Shown: in pieces, positions 33,867-43,658 of the stretch
How positions within the stretch are numbered: the stretch's first letter is position 1
Layout: each line of letters opens with the position of its first letter
Assembly (NCBI RefSeq): GCF_002214805.1
Contig: NZ_CP019914.1
Coordinates: forward strand, 2,170,001-2,234,000
Direction of reading: 5' to 3'
Length of the DNA stretch: 64,000 bases
DNA from: Brachyspira hampsonii
GTDB lineage: Bacteria; Spirochaetota; Brachyspiria; Brachyspirales; Brachyspiraceae
Notes under the pieces: model-generated
Seen by the model: the letters and a program-made list of their open reading frames with translations, nothing else
Database searches by the model: none
What the model was told of the DNA's origin: nothing
Translations under genes and position numbers: made by a program

Positions 33867-35048
33867 ATGCAGGACAATATAATATCAGAAAATGTTCTTT
33901 CATCTATGAAGGATTTTTTAATAGATTTAAGAAGGGATTTACATGCTCACCCTGAACTTGGATTTCAGGAGTTTAGGACATCAGAGAAAATTTCTTCTAT
34001 ACTTGATTCATTTAATATAAAGTATAAAAATAAGGTTGCTGAAACAGGTATAGTAGCAGATATAGAAGGCGAGGATAAAAATTTCACTATAGCTTTTAGG
34101 GCTGATATGGATGCTTTGCCTATGGAGGATAAAAAAAATTGTTCTTATTCATCACAGAATAAGGGTAAATGTCATTCCTGCGGACATGATGTTCATACTG
34201 CGGTACTCACAGGTATAGCAAAATATTTTTCTGAGATAAAGCCGCCTTGTAATATTAGGCTTATATATCAGCCGGCAGAAGAGACTACAGGCGGAGCTTT
34301 GCCTATGATAAATGAACATGCTTTAGATAATGTTAATGTTATTTATGGGCTTCATGTTCGTCCTGAAATAAATGTCGGACAGATAAGCATCACTTATGGG
34401 GCTATGTATGCTAGTTCTAATATGTTTGAAGTGCATATACATGGAAAATCAGCACATGGGGCTAAATCATATAATGGCATAGATGCTATAGTAATTGCGG
34501 CACATATTATAACTCAGCTTCATACTTTTACTTCAGTATTTACAGATGGGAGTATGAGGCTTCATATAGGTACTATAAATGGAGGAAGTGCTAATAATGT
34601 AGTAGCTGATAATGTTAAGATGGAAGGTATTATTAGAATGTTATGCGATGATGATACAAGAAATAAAAGGCTAAACATGATAGAAAATATTATAAAAAAT
34701 ACTGCAAAAAGTTTTAATGCTGATGCGGAGTTTGTGAATATTCCTTCTTATCCTGCTTTAATCAATCATGATGATGCTGTTAATATAGTGAAAAATTCTG
34801 CTGAATCTTTTTTAACTAAAGAAAATTGTCTGCTTGAAAAATCTAATATGACAGCTGAAGATTTTAGTTATTATCTTCAAAGGGTAAAAGGAGCTTTTTT
34901 TAGTTTGGGAGTATCAAATGAAAAAATCAATGTTCCTATTCATAATGGTTTGTTTGACATAGATGAAAATGCAATTAATATAGGTGTAAAAATGCAGCTA
35001 TTAAATGTTTATAATACATATAAAAATAAGGATAAGTTTATAAAGTAA
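33867..35048 (+). CDS. M20-family amidohydrolase, probable N-acetyldiaminopimelate deacetylase
   Basis: The 393-residue zinc-type amidohydrolase has the M20D motifs: LRRDLHAHPELGFQEF, RADMDALPMED, HSCGHDVHTA, QPAEETTGGALPMI and a C-terminal PIHNGLFDIDE. Family members cleave N-acyl amino acids. The adjacent dapA, dapB and dapH (acetyltransferase) genes make N-acetyl-LL-diaminopimelate the likely substrate, as for the Bacillus enzyme. Motifs alone do not separate it from hippurate or other acyl-amino-acid hydrolases. AGAGGTG precedes the ATG. Confidence 0.8.
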   Translation: MQDNIISENVLSSMKDFLIDLRRDLHAHPELGFQEFRTSEKISSILDSFNIKYKNKVAETGIVADIEGEDKNFTIAFRADMDALPMEDKKNCSYSSQNKGKCHSCGHDVHTAVLTGIAKYFSEIKPPCNIRLIYQPAEETTGGALPMINEHALDNVNVIYGLHVRPEINVGQISITYGAMYASSNMFEVHIHGKSAHGAKSYNGIDAIVIAAHIITQLHTFTSVFTDGSMRLHIGTINGGSANNVVADNVKMEGIIRMLCDDDTRNKRLNMIENIIKNTAKSFNADAEFVNIPSYPALINHDDAVNIVKNSAESFLTKENCLLEKSNMTAEDFSYYLQRVKGAFFSLGVSNEKINVPIHNGLFDIDENAINIGVKMQLLNVYNTYKNKDKFIK

Positions 35049-35113
35049 CATTATTATTTTATTTTTGCTATAGAAAAAAAAATAAATACAATATATAATT
35101 AAAGGAGATTAAT

Positions 35114-35995
35114 ATGTCATTATTTGAAGGAGCAGGTGTAGCTTTAATAACACCATTTACGGAAGATAATCAAATTAATTATGAGAAATTAGAAGAGTTA
35201 ATTGAGTTTCAAATAGCGAATAAAACAGATGCTATAATTGCCGCAGGTACTACAGCAGAAAGTTCAACTCTTACAGCTGAAGAAAGAATGCAGGTTATTA
35301 AATTTTGTATAGAGCGTACAAAAAAAAGAACTTTAGTAATAGCTGGTACAGGAACTAATAATACAGCATCTGCAGTAGAGTTCAGTAAAAAGTCTTATGA
35401 ATATGGTGCTGATATGGTAATGGCAGTTACTCCGTATTATAATAAGGGTAATGAAAGCGGTATTATTGATTATTATACCAAAATAGCGAATAGTGTTAAA
35501 TGTCCTGTGATTATATATAATGTTCCTTCAAGAACGGGAGTGAAATTATCTCTTAATGTTATAAAAACATTATCTGAGGTTTCCAATATTCAAGGAATTA
35601 AGGAGGCTAGCGGAGATATTAGTTATGTGGCAGATATTGCTAATATTGCTCCAAATTTAGATTTATATTCTGGAAATGATGACATGGTAACTCCTATGAT
35701 GGCTTTAGGTGCTAAGGGAGTTATATCTGTTACAAGTAATATTATTCCTAGAGAAAATCATGATATGGTTATGAATTTTCTTAATGGAAATGTAAATGAA
35801 GCTATTAAGGCTCAGATTAAATATATAGATTTTATAAGGGCTATGTTTATAGAAACCAATCCTGCCCCTATAAAAGAGGCTATGAATATTATGGGTTTTG
35901 GTGTAGGAGAATGCCGTTCTCCATTAGGTCCTTTAAGTGATAAAAATAGAGAGCATATAAAAAATATTATAAATAAATACGGCTTAAAAAAATAA
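35114..35995 (+). CDS. dapA: 4-hydroxy-tetrahydrodipicolinate synthase
   Basis: It condenses pyruvate with aspartate semialdehyde, the first committed step to diaminopimelate and lysine. The 293 residues form the expected aldolase-type barrel. The Schiff-base Lys lies in GIKEASGD, the catalytic Tyr in IIYNVPSRTG, and the substrate loop reads GTTAESSTL, where GTTGE is usual. AAAGGAG precedes the ATG. dapB follows 30 bp later. Confidence 0.95.
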   Translation: MSLFEGAGVALITPFTEDNQINYEKLEELIEFQIANKTDAIIAAGTTAESSTLTAEERMQVIKFCIERTKKRTLVIAGTGTNNTASAVEFSKKSYEYGADMVMAVTPYYNKGNESGIIDYYTKIANSVKCPVIIYNVPSRTGVKLSLNVIKTLSEVSNIQGIKEASGDISYVADIANIAPNLDLYSGNDDMVTPMMALGAKGVISVTSNIIPRENHDMVMNFLNGNVNEAIKAQIKYIDFIRAMFIETNPAPIKEAMNIMGFGVGECRSPLGPLSDKNREHIKNIINKYGLKK

Positions 35996-36025
35996 TTTTT
36001 ATAAAAACTAAAAAAGGAGACAAAT

Positions 36026-36721
36026 ATGAAAGTATTAATACATGGAACAGGAGTTATGAGCTCAATCTTAAAAGAAGTTATAGAAGAAGAGGGCGAATTT
36101 GAAATATCAGGTTTTGTTGATGATTTTACAAATGAAAAAGGAGATATGATTATAGATTTTTCTCATTTTTCAAGACTTCCTGCTATGATAGATTACAGTT
36201 TGGCAAATAATATACCTATGGTTATATGTACTACAGGTTATGATGAGACTATGCTTGCAAAAATTGTAGAAGCTTCTATGCAGGTTCCTATAGTATTGTC
36301 ATCTAATACTTGTATAGGAATAAATCTTATGAATGAAGTTGTTGCAAAAATAGCTCCTCAGCTTAGGAATTTTGACATTGAAATTATTGAAACACATCAT
36401 AATAGGAAAGTTGACTCCCCAAGCGGAACAGCTAAGAGTTTATTCAATATTATTAATGATGCTTTGGATAATGAAATGTTTTTAGTTAGCGGCAGAAATG
36501 GTCTTCATGTAAGAGATAAAAAAGAAATAGGTATGCATTCTGTAAGAGGCGGCTCTGTTGTAGGAGAACATAGTGTTATTTTTTATGGAGATGATGAGAT
36601 TATAGAAATAAAACACTCTTCTACTTCCAGAAGAATTTTTGCTAATGGTGCTATTAAAGCTGCTAAATTCCTTATTGGTAAGAAACCGGGACTTTATAGA
36701 ATGAAAGAGGTTTTATCATAA
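36026..36721 (+). CDS. dapB: 4-hydroxy-tetrahydrodipicolinate reductase
   Basis: It reduces the DapA product with NAD(P)H. The 231 residues are shorter than the E. coli form, as in some other bacteria. The N-terminal dinucleotide-binding segment is VLIHGTGVMSSILKEV; the catalytic part has ETHHNRKVDSPSGTAKSL with the His pair, Lys and SGT. A loop typical of longer enzymes is missing between residues 30 and 45. AAAGGAG lies upstream. It sits between dapA and dapH. Confidence 0.93.
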   Translation: MKVLIHGTGVMSSILKEVIEEEGEFEISGFVDDFTNEKGDMIIDFSHFSRLPAMIDYSLANNIPMVICTTGYDETMLAKIVEASMQVPIVLSSNTCIGINLMNEVVAKIAPQLRNFDIEIIETHHNRKVDSPSGTAKSLFNIINDALDNEMFLVSGRNGLHVRDKKEIGMHSVRGGSVVGEHSVIFYGDDEIIEIKHSSTSRRIFANGAIKAAKFLIGKKPGLYRMKEVLS

Positions 36722-36782
36722 TAAAAATATAAATACTAAGTTGATAATAATGCTTTTAGAAATTATATAGGAGAATATGGAA

Positions 36783-37487
36783 ATGGATATGTTAGAAAAG
36801 TCAGAAGATATTATTGCATATATTAAAAATTCTAAGAAGAAGACACCTGTTAAAATATATATAAAAGGAAATTTAGATAAAATAAAAACTAATGCTAAAG
36901 TATTTTCTTCAGGAGAATTTCATTTTGCAGTAGGAGATTATGAAGATATAAAAGCTATATTAGAAGAATATAAAGACTCAATAAAAGATTACTACTTGGA
37001 AAATGACAGAAGAAACTCAGGCGTACCTACTTTAGATTATTTTAATGTTAACGCTAGAATTGAACCGGGTGCTATAATAAGAGATAAAGTTACAATTGGT
37101 AATAATGCTGTTATTATGATGGGAGCTATTATCAATATTGGTGCTGAAGTAGGCGAGGGTACTATGATAGATATGGGAGCTGTCTTGGGCGGACGAGCTA
37201 TTGTAGGAAAGAATTGCCATGTGGGTGCTGGGGCTGTACTTGCCGGTGTTATTGAGCCTCCTTCTGCTAAACCTGTTATTGTAGAAGACAATGTTGTAAT
37301 AGGGGCTAATGCTGTTATTATTGAGGGAGTTCATATTGGAAAGAATGCTGTTATAGGGGCTGGGGCTGTTGTTATAGAAGATGTTGAAGAAAATCAGGTG
37401 GTTGCTGGTAACCCTGCCAAAGTAGTAAAAACTAAAGATGATAAAACTGCTGATAAAACTAAATTGGTAGATGATTTAAGAAAATAA
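36783..37487 (+). CDS. dapH: Tetrahydrodipicolinate N-acetyltransferase
   Basis: It acetylates tetrahydrodipicolinate with acetyl-CoA, committing the cell to the acetylase variant of the pathway. The protein is about 234 residues, with an N-terminal helical domain and a left-handed hexapeptide-repeat helix. Key strings are [41 protein letters not shown] and [11 protein letters not shown], as in Bacillus DapH; the succinyltransferase DapD differs. AGGAG lies 9 bases before the ATG at 36783; the earlier ATG at 36777 is only three bases from it. Confidence 0.93.
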   Translation: MDMLEKSEDIIAYIKNSKKKTPVKIYIKGNLDKIKTNAKVFSSGEFHFAVGDYEDIKAILEEYKDSIKDYYLENDRRNSGVPTLDYFNVNARIEPGAIIRDKVTIGNNAVIMMGAIINIGAEVGEGTMIDMGAVLGGRAIVGKNCHVGAGAVLAGVIEPPSAKPVIVEDNVVIGANAVIIEGVHIGKNAVIGAGAVVIEDVEENQVVAGNPAKVVKTKDDKTADKTKLVDDLRK

Positions 37488-37502
37488 TTTATTATTAATA
37501 TT

Positions 37503-37537
37503 AAAGCCTCTTTATAATTATTGTATGGAGGCTTTTT
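37503..37537 (+). terminator. Terminator of the dap operon
   Basis: AAAGCCTC and GAGGCTTT form an 8-pair stem followed by a T-run. Confidence 0.85.
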
Positions 37538-37565
37538 ATTTTATTGTTAAATTTAGTAACTTCTA

Positions 37566-37778
37566 TTAAAAACTTTGTACTTTATATTGTTCGGCTTTCT
37601 CTAAATTTTCTTTTTGACTCTGATAGCATTTTTGAGAAAGTTTTAAATTTTTTTCAGTCTCTTCTTTGTCTCCTATTTCTTCCGCTTGTTTATATAAAGC
37701 ATAATATCTATCACCTTGTTTTTTAGACTGTTCAGCTCTATGTCTAAACATTTCTTCTTTATCTTTATAAAATCCCAT
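37566..37778 (-). CDS. Small coiled-coil hypothetical protein
   Basis: A 70-residue, highly charged helical protein (MGFYKDKEEMFRHRAEQSKK, then a segment rich in Glu, Lys and Gln). No known family is recognised. The AAAGGAGAG site at a good distance from the ATG supports translation. It stands alone between the dap operon terminator and the aminotransferase, on the opposite strand. The 302-bp stretch 37779-38080 contains only promoter-like AT-rich DNA. Confidence 0.65.
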   Translation of the reverse strand: MGFYKDKEEMFRHRAEQSKKQGDRYYALYKQAEEIGDKEETEKNLKLSQKCYQSQKENLEKAEQYKVQSF

Positions 37779-37969
37779 AATTAAACTCTCCTTTTTTAAT
37801 ATAATTACATTTGATAAATATTATAACAATGATTTTATTTTTAATGAATATAGTTACTGAATTTTTTTTATTTTATATCTAATATTTCTAAATAAAGTAA
37901 GATAATTATAGAAAATAATAAAAATTAATATACTGTAATTACTTATTTTAAATTTTTTTATAATAAAAA

Positions 37970-37997
37970 TTGACAAATTAAATATTTTTGGTAAAAT
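37970..37997 (+). promoter_or_regulatory. Promoter of the aminotransferase gene
   Basis: TTGACA (37970-37975), a 16-nt spacer and TAAAAT (37992-37997). The leader to the ATG at 38081 would be about 75 nt. Confidence 0.55.
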
Positions 37998-38080
37998 ATA
38001 ACATATTATTATATGTAATATTATTGTATATAATATTGTATCTGAATATATTAATTAAAAAACACTTATGGAGAATCATC

Positions 38081-39214
38081 ATGGAACTCAATAAAAATAT
38101 ACTTCAAGTACCATATTCACTTATAAGAGAACTCACAGAAAAAGCACAAAAGAAAGAAAATTCTATAATGCTTACAATAGGGGAGCCTGATTTACAGCCT
38201 CCTAAAGAGTTTATTGATTATGCCTGCGAATTCGCTAAAACTCATAGATTAGGCTATACTCATTCTGGAGGAAGCGAGCATTTAAGGGGATTGGTTGCTA
38301 ATCATTATAATAAATACTATGGCTCAGATATTAAAGCTGATAATGTTACTATGCATATTGGTTCTATGGAAGGTATTTCTTCTATATTTAGAACTATTTT
38401 AAATATAGATGATGAAGTTATAATACCTACTCCTTTTTTCTCTCCTTATGAACAGGCTGTAAAACTTTCTTATGGTAAATGTGTATTTTTAGATACTAGA
38501 GCAGATCATCTTGTAATTAAACCTGAAGCAATAGATAAGGTTATAACAAATAAAACTAAGGCTATACTTTTCAGCAATCCCGGCAATCCTTCCGGATATA
38601 TGCTTAAAAAAGAAGAGATGGATGAGCTTGTTAAATATTTTGAGAAAAAAGATATATTTATAATAGCTGATGAGATATATTCGGCTATATCATTTTATCC
38701 TTTTACTTCATTTGCTTCTTATCCTTCTATAAAGGATAAAGTTATAGTTCTTAATGGTTTTTCAAAATCTCATTCTATGACAGGATGGAGAATAGGGTAT
38801 AGTATTTCTCCTGAATATGTTAGAAAATGTTTAGTTAATGCTAGTTTCAATAATGTTGGAAGTATGGTTACTGTTTCTTGTGCACTTGCTGAGTTTGCTT
38901 TAGAGAAATATCCTGTTATAGAGAGTTTCAGAGATATTTATAAAGAAAGGGCTTTCTTTTTGGCTAAAGAGTTAACTGATATGGGATTTGATGTTATAGA
39001 GCCTAGAGGGGCATTTTATTTATTTGTAGGATATGAGAAATTTTCTAAAGAACCTTCTCTTGATTTTGCTATAAGGTTATTAGATGAGACAGGTGTTGCT
39101 GTAGTGCCAGGAATTGCTTTCGGAAGTGAAAATTACTTTAGAATAGCTTTGACTCAGGATATACCTATATTGAAAGAAGCTGCTAAAAAAATTAGAGAAT
39201 TCGTACATAAATAA
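38081..39214 (+). CDS. Class I/II PLP-dependent aminotransferase, probable N-acetyl-LL-diaminopimelate aminotransferase
   Basis: The 377-residue fold-type I enzyme has TIGEPDLQPP near the N terminus, FSNPGNPSGYM, DEIYSAI and the PLP Lys in LNGFSKSHSMTGWRIGY. Close relatives include aspartate-type and PatA-type aminotransferases. The neighbouring dapH and M20 deacetylase require an aminotransferase acting on N-acetyl-2-amino-6-oxopimelate, so this gene fills the gap. That assignment is from context. The ATG at 38081 has TATGGAG upstream; 31 further in-frame codons (from 37988) look like leader. Confidence 0.8.
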   Translation: MELNKNILQVPYSLIRELTEKAQKKENSIMLTIGEPDLQPPKEFIDYACEFAKTHRLGYTHSGGSEHLRGLVANHYNKYYGSDIKADNVTMHIGSMEGISSIFRTILNIDDEVIIPTPFFSPYEQAVKLSYGKCVFLDTRADHLVIKPEAIDKVITNKTKAILFSNPGNPSGYMLKKEEMDELVKYFEKKDIFIIADEIYSAISFYPFTSFASYPSIKDKVIVLNGFSKSHSMTGWRIGYSISPEYVRKCLVNASFNNVGSMVTVSCALAEFALEKYPVIESFRDIYKERAFFLAKELTDMGFDVIEPRGAFYLFVGYEKFSKEPSLDFAIRLLDETGVAVVPGIAFGSENYFRIALTQDIPILKEAAKKIREFVHK

Positions 39215-39274
39215 ATCATAAATTTATATTTGACGGCAGGAAGAAATTAAAAACTTCTTGCTGTTAATGTGTGA

Positions 39275-41014
39275 TTAATTATCAAAAAATATATTTATAA
39301 CGGCATTAGCATTTATTATACTTATAGGTCTTATATAATATTTAGTTTTTTCTAATACTATGAATCTATTTTTATCTACATTTGAATTTTTATAATTCAT
39401 GATATATTTGATTCCATTTGAATGAATTGATGTGTATTTTATATTTAAAGTTAATCTTTCTTCTTCATCTTCTTTATATTTATTTATGATATCAAAGTAA
39501 AGTATTTGCTTTATTTTATCAAACTCTTGATTTTCTATTATTTGAAATTCTGCTATTATTATTTTTGACATATCATTCTTATTGAAATAATCATATCTAA
39601 AATTTATATTTTTTATATCATTATATGTTTCTGCAAATAGTTCTTCATTATTTTTTGATTCTTTTATATCTTTTAATAATGTATAATTGATTCTATCATT
39701 TAAGATAACTGAGGTAAATTTACTTGATGATATTCTCTCTTCATTGTTAACTTTATAATTTATGAATTTAATTTTATATTTAGAAATTTCTTCTATAGAT
39801 ATATTATTTTCAAAATGAATTTTTTTTCTGTAATTACTTCTTACATCATCATAAGAAATTTTAGCATTATCATAAAATGTAGGTATAACATAAGAAAAGA
39901 GTGATAATTTTTTAGTATTTAAATTATATAAATAAGCACTTGCTCCCAAATATCCTGTAGAAGAAATCCAAGGATAAGCACCTAAGCCCACTAATTCTCC
40001 ACTTTTTCTATTTATATATTTGCTTCTTATTTCTCCTGTAAGCAGTTTTACAGTTTTATTATCATTATTTTGTTTTGCTTTTTCTATATTTTTTATTGTA
40101 TTATAAAGTCTTAAAAGTGTAGCAAAAGAAAATAATTTATTAAATGAAGCATGCTTATTTATCATAGAATCAATACTGTCAGCGATACTTCTAAGCATTT
40201 TTGCTAGTTCAGGCATATTTTTTACTTGAAGTTTTATACTTATTTGTTCTGCAATATCAAAATCTTTTTCACTGCATGAATAAAATCCTTTTTCAAAAAT
40301 ATTTTCTATGAACTCTTTTGAAAATTTTAAAATATTTTCATCTATTTCTTTATTTTCTTCTGTAAGTTCTTCTAATGAATTATACATTTGCTTGTATTTA
40401 AGTATTGCTATTATTTTATGAGAACATAAAGAAGAGTCTTTACAGGAACATACAGACTTTTTAATGCTGTCTTTTTTCGGAAAATAAATAATCACATTTT
40501 CTTCAGGTATATTTATTTCAAGCATTGCTTTTTCTTCTATATACGCTTCAATATCATCATTAAATCTATCTAATGCATATTCAAAATTTCTTTTTGTACT
40601 TGATTTTTTTATTTCATCATAGGTGATATTTTTTACTTCATCAAATATATTATTTTCTTCTTTTATTTCAATTTCTGTATTATTATTATTTTCAATCTTT
40701 TTATCTTCCTCTTTATTTTCAATATTATTTATATAAAGAAGCGACATTATAATATGTTTGCATATATCTTTTGAAGGACAGGAACATTTACTCGATTTGA
40801 TATCTTCATCATTAAGTATTACTTCTATTTTTTCACCCATATCTATCGTAACTTTTATTTTGTCTTCGGCTTCTTCAAACTGTATTTTATCAGGGCTATT
40901 ATTTATAATATTATCAATATCTTTTACCGACCTATTATATATACCTTTATTTGTGAGAGTAAGAAGAAATTTCTCATTGATATACTGTTTTAAGTTTTTA
41001 ATTTTTTCAGTCAT
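39275..41014 (-). CDS. SWIM zinc-finger protein, function unknown
   Basis: The 579 residues contain two SWIM-type Cys/His motifs: CSCPSKDICKHIIMSLLY near residue 78 and CSCKDSSLCSHKIIAILKY near residue 192. Both have the CxC...CxH spacing of SWIM fingers, which bind DNA or proteins in other contexts. The rest is charged, helical in the middle and strand-rich toward the C terminus. No helicase or nuclease motif is visible. It stands alone on the minus strand. SWIM proteins often neighbour SNF2 helicases or MoxR/VWA genes; none is present here. Confidence 0.8.
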   Translation of the reverse strand: MTEKIKNLKQYINEKFLLTLTNKGIYNRSVKDIDNIINNSPDKIQFEEAEDKIKVTIDMGEKIEVILNDEDIKSSKCSCPSKDICKHIIMSLLYINNIENKEEDKKIENNNNTEIEIKEENNIFDEVKNITYDEIKKSSTKRNFEYALDRFNDDIEAYIEEKAMLEINIPEENVIIYFPKKDSIKKSVCSCKDSSLCSHKIIAILKYKQMYNSLEELTEENKEIDENILKFSKEFIENIFEKGFYSCSEKDFDIAEQISIKLQVKNMPELAKMLRSIADSIDSMINKHASFNKLFSFATLLRLYNTIKNIEKAKQNNDNKTVKLLTGEIRSKYINRKSGELVGLGAYPWISSTGYLGASAYLYNLNTKKLSLFSYVIPTFYDNAKISYDDVRSNYRKKIHFENNISIEEISKYKIKFINYKVNNEERISSSKFTSVILNDRINYTLLKDIKESKNNEELFAETYNDIKNINFRYDYFNKNDMSKIIIAEFQIIENQEFDKIKQILYFDIINKYKEDEEERLTLNIKYTSIHSNGIKYIMNYKNSNVDKNRFIVLEKTKYYIRPISIINANAVINIFFDN

Positions 41015-41090
41015 TGTATAAGCCTAAGCAATTTTGAATATAATATATTAAAATAAGTATCTTGTCAAAGATTAAAAAAATAATTCAAAT

Positions 41091-41127
41091 AAAAAAGAGC
41101 ATACATAATAATGCATACTCTTTTTTG
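41091..41127. terminator. Terminator between secF and the SWIM gene
   Basis: AAAAAAGAG and CTCTTTTTT form a 9-pair stem with further weak pairs in the loop, 26 bp after the secF stop on the minus strand. Confidence 0.6.
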
Positions 41128-41152
41128 TATTATTAAAAAGTTAAAAATATTT

Positions 41153-42076
41153 TTATGCTTTTTTAGTTTTCATAAATAATATTAAAAGACCGCTTGCTAT
41201 AAAGTTACTAGCATAAGTACCTATAACAACACCGCAAAAGAATGTGAATGCAAAATCATAAAGTATGAAGCCTCCCCATATCATTATTGCTAATGCAGCA
41301 AGAAGTGTAGAAATACTAGTTATTACTGTTCTTCCCACAACATTGTTCAAACTTATATTAACAATCTCTTTAAATGGTTTTTTAGTGTCGGCATTTTCTC
41401 TTATTCTGTCAAATACTACTATGATGTCGTTAATAGTGTATCCTATTAAAGTGAGCATTGATGAGAGAACTAATACAGAAAACTCTTTATTTAGAAAAAG
41501 AAGTATACCAAATACTATAACAACATTATGTATAAGTGTAATTATAGCAGGGAAAGCATATCTGTAATTGAATCTTATAGTAATGTATATCATTATGATA
41601 ATCCAAGATACAATTATCAAAATAAATGCTAATTTTAAATTATCAGCAGATACTACACCGCTTATGATATTGCTTCCTATAAGCGTAACTTTTTCCTGAG
41701 TGTATTTATCATAAAGTACCTGCATAGCTCTGTCAGATTCTTCATTAGAACCTCTGAATCTTAGAAGGAAAGCGTTTACATTGTCTGCCCCTTCAAGCTC
41801 CTGTATATTAACAGTTTCTGTTCCGAAATTATTATATAAAGCTCTTATTTCAGCGATATTAATTACTTCAGGATTATTTATCTGTACTTTTAATTCAACA
41901 CCGCCGGCAAAATCAATACCCATATTAAAACTATTTGTTGTAAGTTTATTGACAAATAATGCAATAGAAGCTATGAACAATATAGATGATATCACAGCAG
42001 CTATAGGCATAATTTTAACAAACGGTATCTTGTTTTTTGTTAAATCATTATTTTCTTTTTTTATATCTTCGCTCAT
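41153..42076 (-). CDS. secF: Protein translocase subunit SecF
   Basis: SecF works with SecD in proton-driven late steps of Sec export. The 307 residues have a first TM (about 24-44), a periplasmic domain opening with MGIDFAGGVELKV and five further TM helices. Conserved SecF segments include LTLIGYTINDIIVVFDRIREN and RTVITSISTLLAALAIMIWGG. It follows secD by 36 bp. Confidence 0.95.
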   Translation of the reverse strand: MSEDIKKENNDLTKNKIPFVKIMPIAAVISSILFIASIALFVNKLTTNSFNMGIDFAGGVELKVQINNPEVINIAEIRALYNNFGTETVNIQELEGADNVNAFLLRFRGSNEESDRAMQVLYDKYTQEKVTLIGSNIISGVVSADNLKLAFILIIVSWIIIMIYITIRFNYRYAFPAIITLIHNVVIVFGILLFLNKEFSVLVLSSMLTLIGYTINDIIVVFDRIRENADTKKPFKEIVNISLNNVVGRTVITSISTLLAALAIMIWGGFILYDFAFTFFCGVVIGTYASNFIASGLLILFMKTKKA

Positions 42077-42112
42077 TTACAAAATCCTATTTATTTTTAA
42101 GAAGTCATATAA

Positions 42113-43624
42113 TTAAATAAAGAAGAATCCTGCTTTCTTTACTATTTTAGTTCTTATAATCTCTTCATAGATATATCTTGTAATAAATACAGCTGTGAAT
42201 AGGTTTATCAAAATACCGAAGAACAAAGTAATAGCAAAACCTTGTACAGGACCGCTTCCGAATATCCAAAGTATTAAAGCTACAATTATAGTAGTAATGT
42301 TAGAGTCAAATATTGTGGCGAATGCTCTGTCATAACCTGATATAATAGCATCAGCAACACTAGATTTTATTTTTAACTCATCTTTTATACGCTCAAATAT
42401 AATAACATTGGCATCAACTGCCATACCTATAGTAAGAATAAGTCCGGCTATACCAGGCAATGTCAAAGTAAATCTTAGCGGAGATAATACTGCTATAATG
42501 AGTACAACATTCACAATCATTGCAATAGTTGCTAAAATTCCTGATACTCTGTATACAGCTATCATAAATACGGCAACTAAAACAGCAGCCATAAGCAAAG
42601 CAGTAGCTCCGGCTTTAACTGAGTCAGCACCTATGGACTGTCCTACAACCTCTTCTTCTACTATACTTACATTAAGCGGCAAAGCACCTTCTTTTAATAT
42701 TCTAGCTAAGTCCTGAGCTTCTTCCAAAGTAAATCTTCCTGTAATAACTCCTCTTCCGCCTCTTATTTCATCATTAATATTAGGAGCACTTATAACTTTA
42801 TCATCTAATACTATAGCAAGCATTCTGTTTTTATTTTGTGCAGTAACTTCAGCGAATTGAGTTGAGCCTTCTGCATTAAGTTCAAATTCTACAGTAACCT
42901 CTCCAAACTGACCTCCGCCTACTTGAGCATTTATTAAAGCACTTCCTTCTAATGAAGGCTCTTTATTAACAATAACAGGTGCACCTCTGATTCTTCTTCC
43001 GAAATCATCTTTTTCACTGTAGAAATAAAGCTGTTTTCCATATTCTGGAACTTTAGCAGTATTAGTAAATACACCCATAAGCATATCATTAGTAGTTAAA
43101 GCAGCTGTAGCCTGTTCATCAACCAAATTAAAAGTTAAAGCCCCCTGACTTAATACTACGCTTTTTATCCTGTCAGGGTCTCTTGCTCCCGGAAGTTCAA
43201 CAACTACTCTGTCCTCACCCTGTTTTCTTATTCCTACTTCACTTACTCCGAATTGATCTATTCTGCCTCTAAGTCTTGATATAAGTCTTTCCATAGCATC
43301 ATTTTTCTCTTCAGCTGTAAGAGATGATACTGTTCTGTCAAGTCTGTTAGCATACTCTTCAAAATCAGCCTGAAGAACGATTCTTATACCGCCCTGTAAG
43401 TCCAAACCCATATTTACAGATTCGCTTCTTAAACGTTTAAGGGATTGAACATCATCTATCTGTTCTTTAGTGTAGCCTTTAGCTATCATTTCATCTAAAG
43501 ACATATTACTTTCTTCTTTTTTATCTTCAGATGTGAAAAAATACCATCTTACTGTAGGAGTAATAAACCAAGCCATTACACCAAGTCCTATAATGATAAA
43601 TGCTAGTCTTAAATTATGACTCAT
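42113..43624 (-). CDS. secD: Protein translocase subunit SecD
   Basis: The 503 residues have an N-terminal TM (about 7-25), the conserved GLDLQGGIRIVLQ segment, the large periplasmic P1 domain with LRGRIDQFGVSE and VELPGARDPDRI, and five C-terminal TM helices. IGMAVDANVIIFERIKDEL is present, carrying the conserved Asp. It lies between yajC and secF, the usual order. Confidence 0.96.
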   Translation of the reverse strand: MSHNLRLAFIIIGLGVMAWFITPTVRWYFFTSEDKKEESNMSLDEMIAKGYTKEQIDDVQSLKRLRSESVNMGLDLQGGIRIVLQADFEEYANRLDRTVSSLTAEEKNDAMERLISRLRGRIDQFGVSEVGIRKQGEDRVVVELPGARDPDRIKSVVLSQGALTFNLVDEQATAALTTNDMLMGVFTNTAKVPEYGKQLYFYSEKDDFGRRIRGAPVIVNKEPSLEGSALINAQVGGGQFGEVTVEFELNAEGSTQFAEVTAQNKNRMLAIVLDDKVISAPNINDEIRGGRGVITGRFTLEEAQDLARILKEGALPLNVSIVEEEVVGQSIGADSVKAGATALLMAAVLVAVFMIAVYRVSGILATIAMIVNVVLIIAVLSPLRFTLTLPGIAGLILTIGMAVDANVIIFERIKDELKIKSSVADAIISGYDRAFATIFDSNITTIIVALILWIFGSGPVQGFAITLFFGILINLFTAVFITRYIYEEIIRTKIVKKAGFFFI

Positions 43625-43658
43625 ATTATACTATCCTATTATTATATTTTTTATTTTA

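Noticed and set aside
37032-37334. Minus-strand ORFs opposite dapH
   Set aside because: They lie antisense to a well-conserved gene, with low-complexity Asn/Ser translation and no start signal.
39232-39264. Hairpin GGCAGGAAG/CTTCTTGCTG after the aminotransferase gene
   Set aside because: It is a possible terminator, but the stem is imperfect and no T-run follows, so it was not listed as a feature.
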